A DNA stretch of 64,000 bases from Blautia faecis (lineage in GTDB: Bacteria > Bacillota > Clostridia > Lachnospirales > Lachnospiraceae). The translations under genes and the position numbers were made by a program. Where the stretch lies: the NCBI RefSeq assembly GCF_020554845.1, contig NZ_JAJCIA010000018.1, forward strand, positions 1 to 64,000, in the 5' to 3' direction. Each line of letters begins with the position of its first letter. Within the stretch, counting starts at the first letter, position 1. The notes beneath the pieces are model-generated. The model did no database searches. It had not been told where the DNA came from and was given only the letters and a program-made list of their open reading frames with translations. Shown piece by piece: positions 44,745 through 53,450 of this stretch.

Positions 44745-45530
44745 TCAGGCCTTTTTATTTCTCTGGGCCTTAATCTCTTCCAATTCATCAAAGATCACTT
44801 CATTGAGAACCTTGATATAGGTTCCCTTCATACCGGATGACCGGGACTCAATAACGCCTGCGCTCTCGAACTTGCGGAGTGCATTTACGATTACTGATCT
44901 GGTAATACCTACTCTGTCTGCAATCTTGCTGGCAACAAGAATTCCCTCATCTCCGTCAAGCTCATCAAAAATGTGGATGATAGCTTCCAGTTCAGAGAAA
45001 GAAAGTGTGTTAAAAGCAGATTTTACAACCTGTTTCTTTCGGTCTTCCTCAGCATTCTCTTCATGTACAGCCCGCATCATCTCAAGACCTACAACTGTAG
45101 TGCCGTATTCACTGACAATAATATCCTCAATATCATATGGACGATCCTTGCGGTACATAAACACCGTTCCAAGACGTTCTCCTGCAATATCAATAGGATT
45201 GATGATTCCCTGATAGCTGCTGGAAACATGCTCAAAGCCAAGTGTCTGAAGATTCACGTTCTCTTTGGTAGATAATACCCCTAAAAAACGCTCATTCAGC
45301 AGAGGGTCAACATGACCGCCCACCTCATCAGCTATCAGCTCCTGGATTTCCTCAACTCCCGGGCAAAAGCTTACACCAAGCACCTTGCCTTTCTTGCTGA
45401 GAACCAGGATATTAGAACTTAAAGTATCCATCAGGACCTGGCAGATATCATTAAAAACCACCTTACTGGAACTGCTGTTATGGAGAAGTTTATTGATTTT
45501 TCTTGTTTTATCAAGTAACTGAACGCTCAT
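44745..45530 (-). CDS. codY: GTP-sensing global regulator CodY
   Basis: The 261-residue protein has the N-terminal GAF domain (LLDKTRKINKLLHNS, VLSKKGKVLGVSFCPGVEEIQ) that senses branched-chain amino acids. The C-terminal winged HTH is ASKIADRVGITRSVIVNALRKFESAGVIESRSSGMKGTYIKVLN. CodY represses biosynthetic genes when GTP and BCAA are high. It follows topA, as in some Firmicutes, but a separate promoter lies at 45665-45693. AGGGAGG precedes the ATG. Confidence 0.97.
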   Translation of the reverse strand: MSVQLLDKTRKINKLLHNSSSSKVVFNDICQVLMDTLSSNILVLSKKGKVLGVSFCPGVEEIQELIADEVGGHVDPLLNERFLGVLSTKENVNLQTLGFEHVSSSYQGIINPIDIAGERLGTVFMYRKDRPYDIEDIIVSEYGTTVVGLEMMRAVHEENAEEDRKKQVVKSAFNTLSFSELEAIIHIFDELDGDEGILVASKIADRVGITRSVIVNALRKFESAGVIESRSSGMKGTYIKVLNEVIFDELEEIKAQRNKKA

Positions 45531-45558
45531 TTTGTCCTCCCTTCGCTTTTGTTACATG

Positions 45559-45643
45559 AGAGCCTGTTTGAAAACCCACTCCCGCAATCTGTACGCTCCA
45601 CTTTGCAGGAGATTTTGCAGAAAGCATTTTTCAGGCATGCTCT
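45559..45643 (+). repeat. Family B repeat in the codY 5' leader
   Basis: GAGAGCCTGTTTGAAAAC and AAGCATTTTTCAGGCATGCTCT form inverted ends. The interior CCCGCAATCTGTACGCTC, CACTTTGCAGGAGATTTTGC matches the copies at 21473 and 36737. It lies between the codY promoter and start codon, so it is transcribed. Confidence 0.75.
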
Positions 45644-45663
45644 GACTTTACCTGTTATTCTAA

Positions 45664-45692
45664 TACTACACGTTTTTCAAACTATTTACAAG
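45664..45692 (-). promoter_or_regulatory. Promoter of codY
   Basis: On the minus strand TTGTAA and TAGTAT lie 17 bp apart within this segment, giving a leader of about 130 nt that contains a family B repeat. Confidence 0.5.
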
Positions 45693-45756
45693 CTATTTTT
45701 TACTATTTTTCAATTTTGTTTAGCTTTTCTGAAAATATCACGTTTTTGAAACTATT
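45669..45756. repeat. Duplicated 18-bp sequence around the codY promoter
   Basis: CACGTTTTTCAAACTATT (45669-45686) and CACGTTTTTGAAACTATT (45739-45756) differ at one base and start 70 bp apart. The first copy covers the spacer of the codY promoter. Confidence 0.6.
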
Positions 45757-45790
45757 CATCAAACAATGGAAGTAATAGAGCTTTTATTTA

Positions 45791-45832
45791 AAAAATCCCC
45801 TGCAAAACATAATACATCTGCCTTGCAGGGGA
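45791..45832 (-). terminator. Terminator of topA
   Basis: ATCCCCTGCAA and TTGCAGGGGAT pair, with an intervening loop, and are followed by TTTTTT on the minus strand. Confidence 0.88.
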
Positions 45833-45884
45833 TCTTTCCCGAAAACTTCTTAATTTGTTACTGTTCGCGAGCTTCACAGCAACC

Positions 45885-47963
45885 TTAATTTTCTTTTTCA
45901 TCCTTCGGCCTGGCTTCTACATAGCCGCAGGTTTCCTGGCTGCACACCAGTTTATTTCCTTTTTCCACCATGTAGCTTCCGCACACCGGACATTTCTTAT
46001 CCGATGGCTTCTGCCATGACATAAAGTCACATTCCGGATTATCTTCACAACCATAATACTTACGGCCTTTCTTCGTCTTCTTAAGCACCACTTCCTTACC
46101 ACACTTCGGGCAGGCTACACCAATCTTTTCATAATAAGGCTTGGTATTGCGGCATTCCGGAAATCCCGGGCATGCAAGGAAACGTCCGTGAGGACCATAT
46201 TTAATCACCATATGACGACCGCAGTTATCACAGATCACATCGGTCTCTTCATCATGGATGTCTACTTTCTCCAGCTCTTCCTGGGCAGCATCCACATCAT
46301 GTTTCAGATCCGGATAGAAGTTCCGGACTACTGTCTTCCACTGTACAGTACCATTCTCCACACAGTCCAGAAGTCCCTCCATGGTAGCCGTGAAATTCAC
46401 GTCCACAATGCTTGGGAACGCCTGCTTCATAATACTGTTTACCACCTCGCCCAGCTCTGTCACATAAAGGTTACGCTGCTCCTTGGAAACATAGCGGCGG
46501 CTGATAATGGTGGTGATGGTCGGCGCATAAGTACTCGGACGGCCGATTCCAAGCTCCTCCATGGTCTTTACCAGGGAAGCCTCTGTATAATGTGCCGGCG
46601 GCTGGGTAAAATGCTGTTCCGGCTTTAACTCTTTCAGTTTCAGCTTCATGCCTTTACTCAGGCTTTGGCTTAACACATTTCCCTTCTTCATATCCTCTTC
46701 CTGCATATATACCGAAAGGAAGCCTTCAAATGCTACCTTGGAAGCGGACACAGTGAACGTATAGTCTCCACCAGCCACTTTTACAGAGGTAGTCTCATAC
46801 TTCGCAGGAGCCATACGGCTGGCCGCAAAACGCTTCCAGATCAGCTGATACAAACGGAACTGATCTCGTGTAAGGGATTCTTTTATCTGTACAGGTGTAC
46901 GGCTGATATCAGTTGGGCGGATAGCCTCATGAGCATCCTGGATCTTCTGTCCCTTCTTCACTGTCTTGGCTGTTTCTGACACATATTCTTCTCCATACTG
47001 GCTGCTGATGTAGCTTCTTGCTGCCGCATCTGCCTCGTCAGAAATACGTACAGAATCAGTACGAAGGTATGTGATCACACCTACAGTACCGTTGCCCTTG
47101 ATATCAACACCCTCATAAAGCTGCTGTGCCAGACGCATAGTCTTCTGGGTGGAAAAATTCAGTGTTTTGGATGCCTCCTGCTGCAGGGTACTGGTAGTGA
47201 AAGGAAGCGGAGCATTCTTGATTCTCTCGCCTTTTTTCACCTCAGAGATCTCAAATTCTTCGTTCTCAAGAACCTTAAGAATCTCATCCATCTCAGCTTT
47301 ATTGTGGATATCCATCTTCTTGTCTGTTCCGTAGAATTTAGCCTCCAGAGGCTTTTTCTCGCCATCCACAAGGAATTCACCATTCAGGCTCCAGTATTCT
47401 TCCGGGATAAAAGAATTAATCTCCTCCTCCCTGTCACAGATGATGCGAAGTGCAACAGACTGCACACGGCCGGCACTTAAGCCTCTCTTTACTTTCGCCC
47501 AGAGAAGCGGACTGATGGTATACCCCACCATACGGTCCAGCATTCTTCTCGCCTGCTGTGCATCTACAAGATTCATATTCAGACCGCGTGCATGCTTCAG
47601 GGAATCCTTTACAGCAGTCTTTGTGATCTCATTGAAAGTGATTCGGTGCATTTTATCCGGATCTTCTTTCAGAGCCTGCATCAAGTGCCAGGAAATTGCT
47701 TCTCCTTCACGGTCAGGGTCAGTGGCAAGATAAATCTTATCAGCTTTTTTGGCTGCCTTGCGAAGTTTGGCAAGCAATTCCCCCTTACCACGGATGGTTA
47801 TATATTTCGGCTCGAAATCATTCTCCACATCTATTCCAAACTGACTCTTGGGAAAATCACGGACATGTCCGTTAGATGCCTCTACCTCATAATTTGCCCC
47901 AAGAAATTTCTTTATTGTCTTTACTTTTGCAGGTGACTCAACTATCACCAGATATTTAGCCAT
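45885..47963 (-). CDS. topA: DNA topoisomerase I
   Basis: The 692-residue type IA topoisomerase starts with the Toprim domain (LVIVESPAKVKTIKKFLG, LATDPDREGEAISWH). The catalytic Tyr lies in TYLRTDSVRIS, and three C-terminal zinc-ribbon units follow (CDNCGRHM...CPGFPEC, CPKCGKEV...CEDNPEC, CPVCGSYM...CSQETC). It relaxes negative supercoils. It is preceded by dprA with a 42-nt gap, a conserved dprA-topA order in Firmicutes. Confidence 0.97.
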   Translation of the reverse strand: MAKYLVIVESPAKVKTIKKFLGANYEVEASNGHVRDFPKSQFGIDVENDFEPKYITIRGKGELLAKLRKAAKKADKIYLATDPDREGEAISWHLMQALKEDPDKMHRITFNEITKTAVKDSLKHARGLNMNLVDAQQARRMLDRMVGYTISPLLWAKVKRGLSAGRVQSVALRIICDREEEINSFIPEEYWSLNGEFLVDGEKKPLEAKFYGTDKKMDIHNKAEMDEILKVLENEEFEISEVKKGERIKNAPLPFTTSTLQQEASKTLNFSTQKTMRLAQQLYEGVDIKGNGTVGVITYLRTDSVRISDEADAAARSYISSQYGEEYVSETAKTVKKGQKIQDAHEAIRPTDISRTPVQIKESLTRDQFRLYQLIWKRFAASRMAPAKYETTSVKVAGGDYTFTVSASKVAFEGFLSVYMQEEDMKKGNVLSQSLSKGMKLKLKELKPEQHFTQPPAHYTEASLVKTMEELGIGRPSTYAPTITTIISRRYVSKEQRNLYVTELGEVVNSIMKQAFPSIVDVNFTATMEGLLDCVENGTVQWKTVVRNFYPDLKHDVDAAQEELEKVDIHDEETDVICDNCGRHMVIKYGPHGRFLACPGFPECRNTKPYYEKIGVACPKCGKEVVLKKTKKGRKYYGCEDNPECDFMSWQKPSDKKCPVCGSYMVEKGNKLVCSQETCGYVEARPKDEKEN

Positions 47964-48005
47964 ACTACCTCTCCTACTTTGTATTCAGTCTACATACACT
48001 ACAAA

Positions 48006-48890
48006 TTATCCCCCTGATATTCTGTAGTATTGTCTGCCTGTCTCTCCCACAAGCCCCATTAGCTGAAGTTCTGTCAGAAGAGCACAGACTTTTGATGCTG
48101 AAAAACCGGTTTTTCGTATTAAATTATCCAGATTTTCAGGTCGTAAATCGAGACCACTATACACCAAATCCAAATCCGGCGCAAGCCCCAACTTCTTTTT
48201 TTCCACATTTTGAGGTCTGTTTTTTGCCTCAATTCCCCATTCCATAAGCATGATTTCCGGGCTGTAAGCGATTCCTGCACCATCGAAAATCAGCTTGTTG
48301 CAGCCTCTGCTCAGTTCCTCTGTCACAGCTCCCGGAAGGGCATAAACACTGTGTCCATGTTCCAGGGCAAAGTTTGCAGTGATCAGGGAACCGCTCTGTT
48401 CCTTGGCTTCTACCACAAGAACAGCATCGGAAAGTCCGCTGATGATTCGGTTTCTTGCCGGAAAAGCCCAGTTCACAGGCGGAGAGCCCGGGGGAAGCTC
48501 GCTGATGATCCCGCCGCCTTTTTCCAGGATCCGCTGATAAAGCCATCTGTTGGAATTGGGATAACACACGTCCACTCCGCTTCCCAGCACTGCAAAAGTA
48601 GGAGTGTCCGTATCCAGTGCACCTTTATGCCCCTCTGCATCAATCCCTCTTGCCATTCCACTGATGATCTGCACACCGTAGCTTGCCATGGTCCTTGCAT
48701 ATTTAAATGCCTGACATCTGCCATAAGGACTGCACATGCGGGCACCTACCACTGCTGCAGCAGGCTTCTTCGGATCTGGCAGGTTTCCGATGTAGTACAG
48801 TTTTTTTGGCATTCCGGAAAGTTTTCTCAAACGATCTGGAAAATTGGAATCCTCTATAGTTAAACATTTGATTTTCTGCATTGCTTCCAT
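48006..48890 (-). CDS. dprA: DNA-processing protein DprA
   Basis: The start at 48890 has GGGAGG 9 nt upstream; the longer in-frame reading to 48932 has none. The 294-residue protein has the Rossmann-like DprA fold (VVGARMCSPYGRCQAF, ISGMARGIDAEGHKGALD, LGSGVDVCYPNSN, NRIISGLSDAVLVVEA). A C-terminal winged-helix segment follows (DNLIRKTGFSASKVCALLTELQLMGLV). DprA loads RecA on incoming ssDNA during transformation. It sits between comM and topA. Confidence 0.92.
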   Translation of the reverse strand: MEAMQKIKCLTIEDSNFPDRLRKLSGMPKKLYYIGNLPDPKKPAAAVVGARMCSPYGRCQAFKYARTMASYGVQIISGMARGIDAEGHKGALDTDTPTFAVLGSGVDVCYPNSNRWLYQRILEKGGGIISELPPGSPPVNWAFPARNRIISGLSDAVLVVEAKEQSGSLITANFALEHGHSVYALPGAVTEELSRGCNKLIFDGAGIAYSPEIMLMEWGIEAKNRPQNVEKKKLGLAPDLDLVYSGLDLRPENLDNLIRKTGFSASKVCALLTELQLMGLVGETGRQYYRISGG

Positions 48891-48932
48891 ACTAAAATAC
48901 CTCCCTGCGTGCGGTTTTATGAATAAATTCAT

Positions 48933-50522
48933 TCAGCTTCTGTACTTCTTATCAAATGCTTTGTAAGTAAGGGCTTCTGCAACATGTCTTGTGTGTATCA
49001 GTTCCTCTCCTTCCATATCCGCAATGGTGCGTGAAACCTTCAGAATCCGGTGATAGGATCTTGCACTGAGTTCCATAAGCTCAAAAGCATTTTTTGCCAC
49101 CTGAAAGGCATTCTCTGTCAGCACACAGTATTTCCGGATCTGCTTCCCGGACAGTTCTCCGTTGAAACAGATTTTCTCATTCTGGTAGCGTTTCTGCTGT
49201 ATTCTTCTGGCTTTTTCCACTCTTTTCCGGATAAGGGCAGAACTTTCTCCTGGTTTTTCTTCTGAGATCTGGGAAAAATTAACAGGCGGCACATCTGCAC
49301 ATAGATCGATCCGCTCCAGAAGGGGCTGGCTCAGCTTATGAAGATAATGACTCACCTCGCCAGGTGTGCACCTGCATTTATTCATATCCGGATAATAGCC
49401 GCAGGGACAGGGGTTCATGGCTGCTACCAGAATAAATCCCGCCGGAAACACATACGTTCCACTTGCCCTTGACAGCTGGATCTGCTTGTCCTCCAGGGGC
49501 TGCCGCAGCACTTCCAGGCTACCTCTTGCAAATTCCGGCATTTCATCCAGAAACAGAACGCCTCTGTGAGCCAGGGTCACTTCACCGGGACCCGGGATTC
49601 TTCCGCCTCCAGCCAGAGCTGCAGACGAACTGGTATGATGCGGACTTCGAAAGGGTCTTGCCTTAATTAATGGTCTCTTTGGACTTAAAAGTCCAGCAAT
49701 GCTGTAGATTTTTGTAAGCTCCAGGCTTTCCTCAAAAGTAAGAGAGGGCATGATCGTAGGTATTCTTTTGGCAAGCATGGTCTTCCCAGTGCCCGGAGGG
49801 CCGATAAACAGGATGTTGTGAAATCCGCTGACTGCAATCTCAGCAGCTCTTCTGGCACTCTCCTGACCACAGATTTCCCCGAAATCCACCAGACTCTCTT
49901 CTACGTGATTCTCTTCTGAATTTTCCTCTGAAAACGGATTTTCTTTTCCAAATGCATTCGGATCTGAGACAAGCTTCAAAACTTCTTTTATATTTTGGAC
50001 TCCGACCACTTTCATATCCTTCACCAAAGCTCCTTCTGCCAGATTTTCAAACGGAATGATACAATACCGGCATCCCAGTTCCCTTGCCCGGATCACTCTT
50101 GGCAGCACTCCGGATACACTCCTTACCTCCCCATTCAGACTGAGTTCGCCAACCACCATTACATTCCGAAGAAGCTGTGGTTCTATAAATCCCGATGCTG
50201 CCAGCACTGCTGCTGCCACAGGCAGGTCAAAACCAGCCCCTTCTTTTCGCAGATCAGCAGGTGCCAGATTCACAGTCACCTTCTTAGGCGGCAGACTGAT
50301 CCCATTATTTTTTAACGCTGTGCGCACTCTGTCCTGTGCTTCTTTCACCTGGGTGCTGGGAAATCCAACCATAGTAAAACAAGGCAGACCGCTGCTTACA
50401 TCAGCTTCCACCTGAACCGGGCAGACTTCCATTCCTGAAATCGCCGCTGATAAAACACTTGCAAACAATCTTATCCCTTTCTGCAGATACAGTCCTTCCC
50501 CATACCGAACCTGTTCTGCCAT
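48933..50522 (-). CDS. comM: YifB/ComM-family Mg-chelatase-like AAA+ ATPase
   Basis: The 529-residue protein has an N-terminal Lon-like ChlI domain (VEADVSSGLPCFTMVGFPS), the AAA+ core with GPPGTGKTMLAKR, VLFLDEMPEFARG and zinc-type CPCGYY..KCRC, and a C-terminal helical domain (ARSYHRILKVSRTIADMEG). ComM-type helicases help branch migration in natural transformation. The ATG at 50522 has a weak binding site. An in-frame TTG at 50468 with AAAGGG 6 nt upstream matches the usual family start better. It precedes dprA. Confidence 0.9.
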   Translation of the reverse strand: MAEQVRYGEGLYLQKGIRLFASVLSAAISGMEVCPVQVEADVSSGLPCFTMVGFPSTQVKEAQDRVRTALKNNGISLPPKKVTVNLAPADLRKEGAGFDLPVAAAVLAASGFIEPQLLRNVMVVGELSLNGEVRSVSGVLPRVIRARELGCRYCIIPFENLAEGALVKDMKVVGVQNIKEVLKLVSDPNAFGKENPFSEENSEENHVEESLVDFGEICGQESARRAAEIAVSGFHNILFIGPPGTGKTMLAKRIPTIMPSLTFEESLELTKIYSIAGLLSPKRPLIKARPFRSPHHTSSSAALAGGGRIPGPGEVTLAHRGVLFLDEMPEFARGSLEVLRQPLEDKQIQLSRASGTYVFPAGFILVAAMNPCPCGYYPDMNKCRCTPGEVSHYLHKLSQPLLERIDLCADVPPVNFSQISEEKPGESSALIRKRVEKARRIQQKRYQNEKICFNGELSGKQIRKYCVLTENAFQVAKNAFELMELSARSYHRILKVSRTIADMEGEELIHTRHVAEALTYKAFDKKYRS

Positions 50523-50731
50523 TTCAATGTATCTCTGGAATAAAAAAGAATAAAAGTTAAAAAGATATGATTAAAAGATATATAAAATTCATTATAGCCC
50601 ATTTTGCTCTGAATTGCAATAGTGCATTTCGTTCTGATTTATACTTTCTGAAAGGATTCGGGGACAGACGGTTTTCGTTGTTCGTTACATTTGGTCCCTG
50701 CAGACTCTACAGAAGAAAAAGAGGTGAACCT

Positions 50732-50944
50732 ATGAAATTTCAGAGAATTCAAGACCTTCGGACAGACGCTGATCTGTCCCAGAAGCAGATCAGTGATATC
50801 CTTCACATCAGCCAGCGTTCCTACTCCCACTACGAAACTGGCTCCAGGAACATTCCAATCGAAATGCTGATCCGCCTTGCAAATTATTATGAAACCAGCA
50901 TTGACTATCTGGTTGGCCGTACTGATAATAAAAAAATGCCGTAA
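50732..50944 (+). CDS. XRE-family helix-turn-helix regulator
   Basis: The start at 50732 is fixed by AAAGAGGTG upstream; the longer in-frame reading has no site. The 70-residue protein is essentially one HTH_3 domain (LRTDADLSQKQISDILHISQRSYSHYETGSRNIPIEMLIRLANYYETSIDYLVG). It is one of only two plus-strand protein genes and is divergent from comM. Short XRE proteins of this type often sense stress or competence states; its target is unknown. Confidence 0.88.
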   Translation: MKFQRIQDLRTDADLSQKQISDILHISQRSYSHYETGSRNIPIEMLIRLANYYETSIDYLVGRTDNKKMP

Positions 50945-50967
50945 TTGCAAAGGTACTGAACAGGTAC

Positions 50968-51000
50968 AAAATGAGGGGGATGCGATTTCCCCCTCATTTT
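50968..51000. terminator. Bidirectional terminator between XRE gene and YARHG gene
   Basis: AAAATGAGGGGGA and TCCCCCTCATTTT form a 13-bp stem around GCGATT, with A/T tracts on both sides. It serves two convergent genes. Confidence 0.88.
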
Positions 51001-51066
51001 GTATACCATAAATAAAGTTATTACCATTCACTCGTAACATTCCGTAAAGTATTTTTCATATATCCG

Positions 51067-52002
51067 TTACTTTCCTTCACTTCGAAGCTTTCCTTCCGTA
51101 TCTGCAATTTTCTGAATATTTGCGACTTCATATTCATTAAACACAGAAGTATCTGCATCAAAGGTCTCCGGCTCCACAGTTCCCTTATACCAGGATTTAC
51201 TGTTAAAATAATCCGCAATTCTCTGTGTCACAAATTTCCTGCCATGTCGGGCGTAAATCTCATTTTTCGCCAGTTCCAGCTGGTCAGATGAATAGCCCGA
51301 CAAATCCTCATCTGTAAGATATCGGCTGTTGCTGTCCGGGAATATATAATCCCGGGAAGAGAGATCCGTTTTATCTGTATTATCAGCCGGAGTCACTGAA
51401 GGTGCCTGTGTCACTGAAGCGGCTTTCTCCCTTGTAAGGACCCCATCTACCTTTGGTGTCACCCCGGCACCCTCTGCAGGGGAAGCTGTATTTAGGCGCA
51501 GATAAAGTCTGCCCTGATCAAAGGTCATATTTCCACGCACCTGGTTTCCCCAGGAATCTGTAAAGGAAAGCTTTGCTGCATTTCCAGCCACTTTTGCAGT
51601 GTCCGAAGCTTCCGAAACCTTAGTGCCGGCATTGTCACCAGCCTGAGAAAAAGTAAAAGTAACAGACTTCAGGGTAAGGTCGTCTATAGACAGTGTCACC
51701 AGTCCATCCTTACTGTACCAGGTTCCCATATAATCATTTGCCACGAACGCCGGTGCCCGGGTGATCACAGGAGTCGGTGTCACTGTGGCCGTAGGCTCCG
51801 GTGTGGGCGTGGCTGTAGCCGCTGGAGTCGGTGTCACTGTGGGCACCCTTTCCAAAGCCTCAATAGCAGCCTTCTTCTGCTGCTCCTTCTGAATCTTTTT
51901 CTTATGTTCGGCAAACAGAAGCCCCGCTGCTCCAATCATGATAAATATGGCGATCAAGGCAAACAGCGTTGCTTTTAGTACATCTTTGTTGTGCTTTTTC
52001 AC
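51067..52002 (-). CDS. Membrane-anchored YARHG-domain protein
   Basis: The 311-residue protein has a membrane segment (residues 10-30), a coiled Lys/Gln-rich stretch and a Thr-Pro-rich linker (55-82, TPTP repeats). A beta-rich middle domain (90-190) contains YMGTWYSKDG and DSWGNQVRGNMTFDQGRLYLRL. The C-terminal YARHG domain (about 230-300) has ELAKNEIYARHGRKF and SWYKGTVEPETFDA. YARHG is an extracellular domain of unknown activity. The gene is 17 nt downstream of purF-like and may share its transcript. Confidence 0.87.
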   Translation of the reverse strand: MKKHNKDVLKATLFALIAIFIMIGAAGLLFAEHKKKIQKEQQKKAAIEALERVPTVTPTPAATATPTPEPTATVTPTPVITRAPAFVANDYMGTWYSKDGLVTLSIDDLTLKSVTFTFSQAGDNAGTKVSEASDTAKVAGNAAKLSFTDSWGNQVRGNMTFDQGRLYLRLNTASPAEGAGVTPKVDGVLTREKAASVTQAPSVTPADNTDKTDLSSRDYIFPDSNSRYLTDEDLSGYSSDQLELAKNEIYARHGRKFVTQRIADYFNSKSWYKGTVEPETFDADTSVFNEYEVANIQKIADTEGKLRSEGK

Positions 52003-52019
52003 AGGCAGTCACCTCCTGT

Positions 52020-53435
52020 TTATTCCTGTCCGTTCCAGCAATAAGTGCAAAGCTTGCACGGTTCAATATCAATTGACTTCTTCAGATCATCCAGACGATG
52101 ATATTTCAGGGATGTAAAATTCAGTTCCTTGCGGATTTCTTCCAGCATTTCTTTGTAGTTTGTAGAATCCGGATTTGCATAATCCTGCAAAATCCTGTCT
52201 GATACATTGTCCCCTTCACGTTTCGCAATGATCCTTCTTGTGATCAGATCCATCTCTGACTTAGAGCGTGAGAAATTCAGGTACTTACATCCATATAAAA
52301 GCGGCGGGCAGGCAGGTCTGATATGAACCTCCTTAGCACCATTGTTATAGAGGAATTCTGTTGTCTCACGAAGCTGGGTACCTCTTACGATAGAGTCGTC
52401 AATCATAAGGAGGCTTTTATCTTTGATCAGTTTATGTACTGGGATCAGTTTCATTCTGGCGATAAGATTTCGCTGGCTCTGCTGAGTCGGCATAAAAGAT
52501 CTTGGCCATGTGGGCGTATATTTAATAAACGGACGGGCAAACGGCACACCAGAGCGGTTAGCATAGCCGATGGCATGTGCAATACCGGAATCCGGTACTC
52601 CTGCAACCAGATCCGGATTCACTTCTCCGGCATCTCTTCCTGCCAGAATATCGCCGCATTTGTAACGCATTTCCTCTACATTTACCCCCTCATAAGTGGA
52701 GGTTGGATATCCATAATATACCCAGAGGAAAGAACAGATTCGCATCTTGTCTCCTGGCTTCTGCAGAACCTGGGCTCCCTCCGGGGTAATAAAATCAATC
52801 TCTCCAGGTCCCAGCTCTTTCAGGTCTTCATAGCCAAGATTAATGTAGGCATGACTTTCAAAAGAAGCACAGCATGCATCTTCCTTCTTGCCGATTACAA
52901 GAGGAGTTCTTCCATAACGGTCGCGTGCTGCGTAAATGCCCTCCCCTGTCATAAGAAGAAGGGTCATAGAGCCCTCGATCATCTCCTGTGCATAGCGGAT
53001 TCCCTCAACAATACTGTCCTTCTGATTGATCAGCGCTGCCGTTACCTCTGTAGGATTCACACTGCCACCGCTCATCTCCAGAAAATGGGTATGCCCGTCT
53101 TTGAAGCATTTCTCTACCAAAGCTTCTATATTATTGATCTTGCCTACTGTTGTAATTGCAAAATTTCCCAGATGGGAACGCACCAGAAGAGGCTGCGGTT
53201 CATTGTCAGAAATACAGCCTATTCCAAGATTGCCTTCCATCTCTGCCACATCCTTGTCAAATTTGGTACGGAACGGTGAGTTCTCAATATTATGGATCAC
53301 GCGGTTAAATCCACTGCTCCTGCTATAAACGGTCATTCCGCCCCTTCTTGTACCCAGATGGGAGTGATAATCAATTCCAAAAAAAAGATCCATTACACAA
53401 TCAGACTTTGACGCAACACCAAAAATTCCACCCAT
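52020..53435 (-). CDS. PurF-like amidophosphoribosyltransferase paralogue lacking the nucleophile Cys
   Basis: The 471-residue protein aligns through the class II glutamine amidotransferase and PRTase domains of PurF. It has HSHLGTRRGGM, the PRPP loop LLMIDDSIVRGTQLRE, and four Cys positions (RPACPPLLYGCKYLN and CKLCTYC) that fit the PurF Fe-S cluster. However, it begins Met-Gly-Gly-Ile-Phe-Gly: the N-terminal catalytic Cys of Ntn glutaminases is replaced by Gly. It is therefore unlikely to use glutamine in the standard way, and a canonical PurF would be needed elsewhere. It follows fbp with a 15-nt gap. Confidence 0.85.
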   Translation of the reverse strand: MGGIFGVASKSDCVMDLFFGIDYHSHLGTRRGGMTVYSRSSGFNRVIHNIENSPFRTKFDKDVAEMEGNLGIGCISDNEPQPLLVRSHLGNFAITTVGKINNIEALVEKCFKDGHTHFLEMSGGSVNPTEVTAALINQKDSIVEGIRYAQEMIEGSMTLLLMTGEGIYAARDRYGRTPLVIGKKEDACCASFESHAYINLGYEDLKELGPGEIDFITPEGAQVLQKPGDKMRICSFLWVYYGYPTSTYEGVNVEEMRYKCGDILAGRDAGEVNPDLVAGVPDSGIAHAIGYANRSGVPFARPFIKYTPTWPRSFMPTQQSQRNLIARMKLIPVHKLIKDKSLLMIDDSIVRGTQLRETTEFLYNNGAKEVHIRPACPPLLYGCKYLNFSRSKSEMDLITRRIIAKREGDNVSDRILQDYANPDSTNYKEMLEEIRKELNFTSLKYHRLDDLKKSIDIEPCKLCTYCWNGQE

Positions 53436-53450
53436 TTTTCCTTAGTCTCC

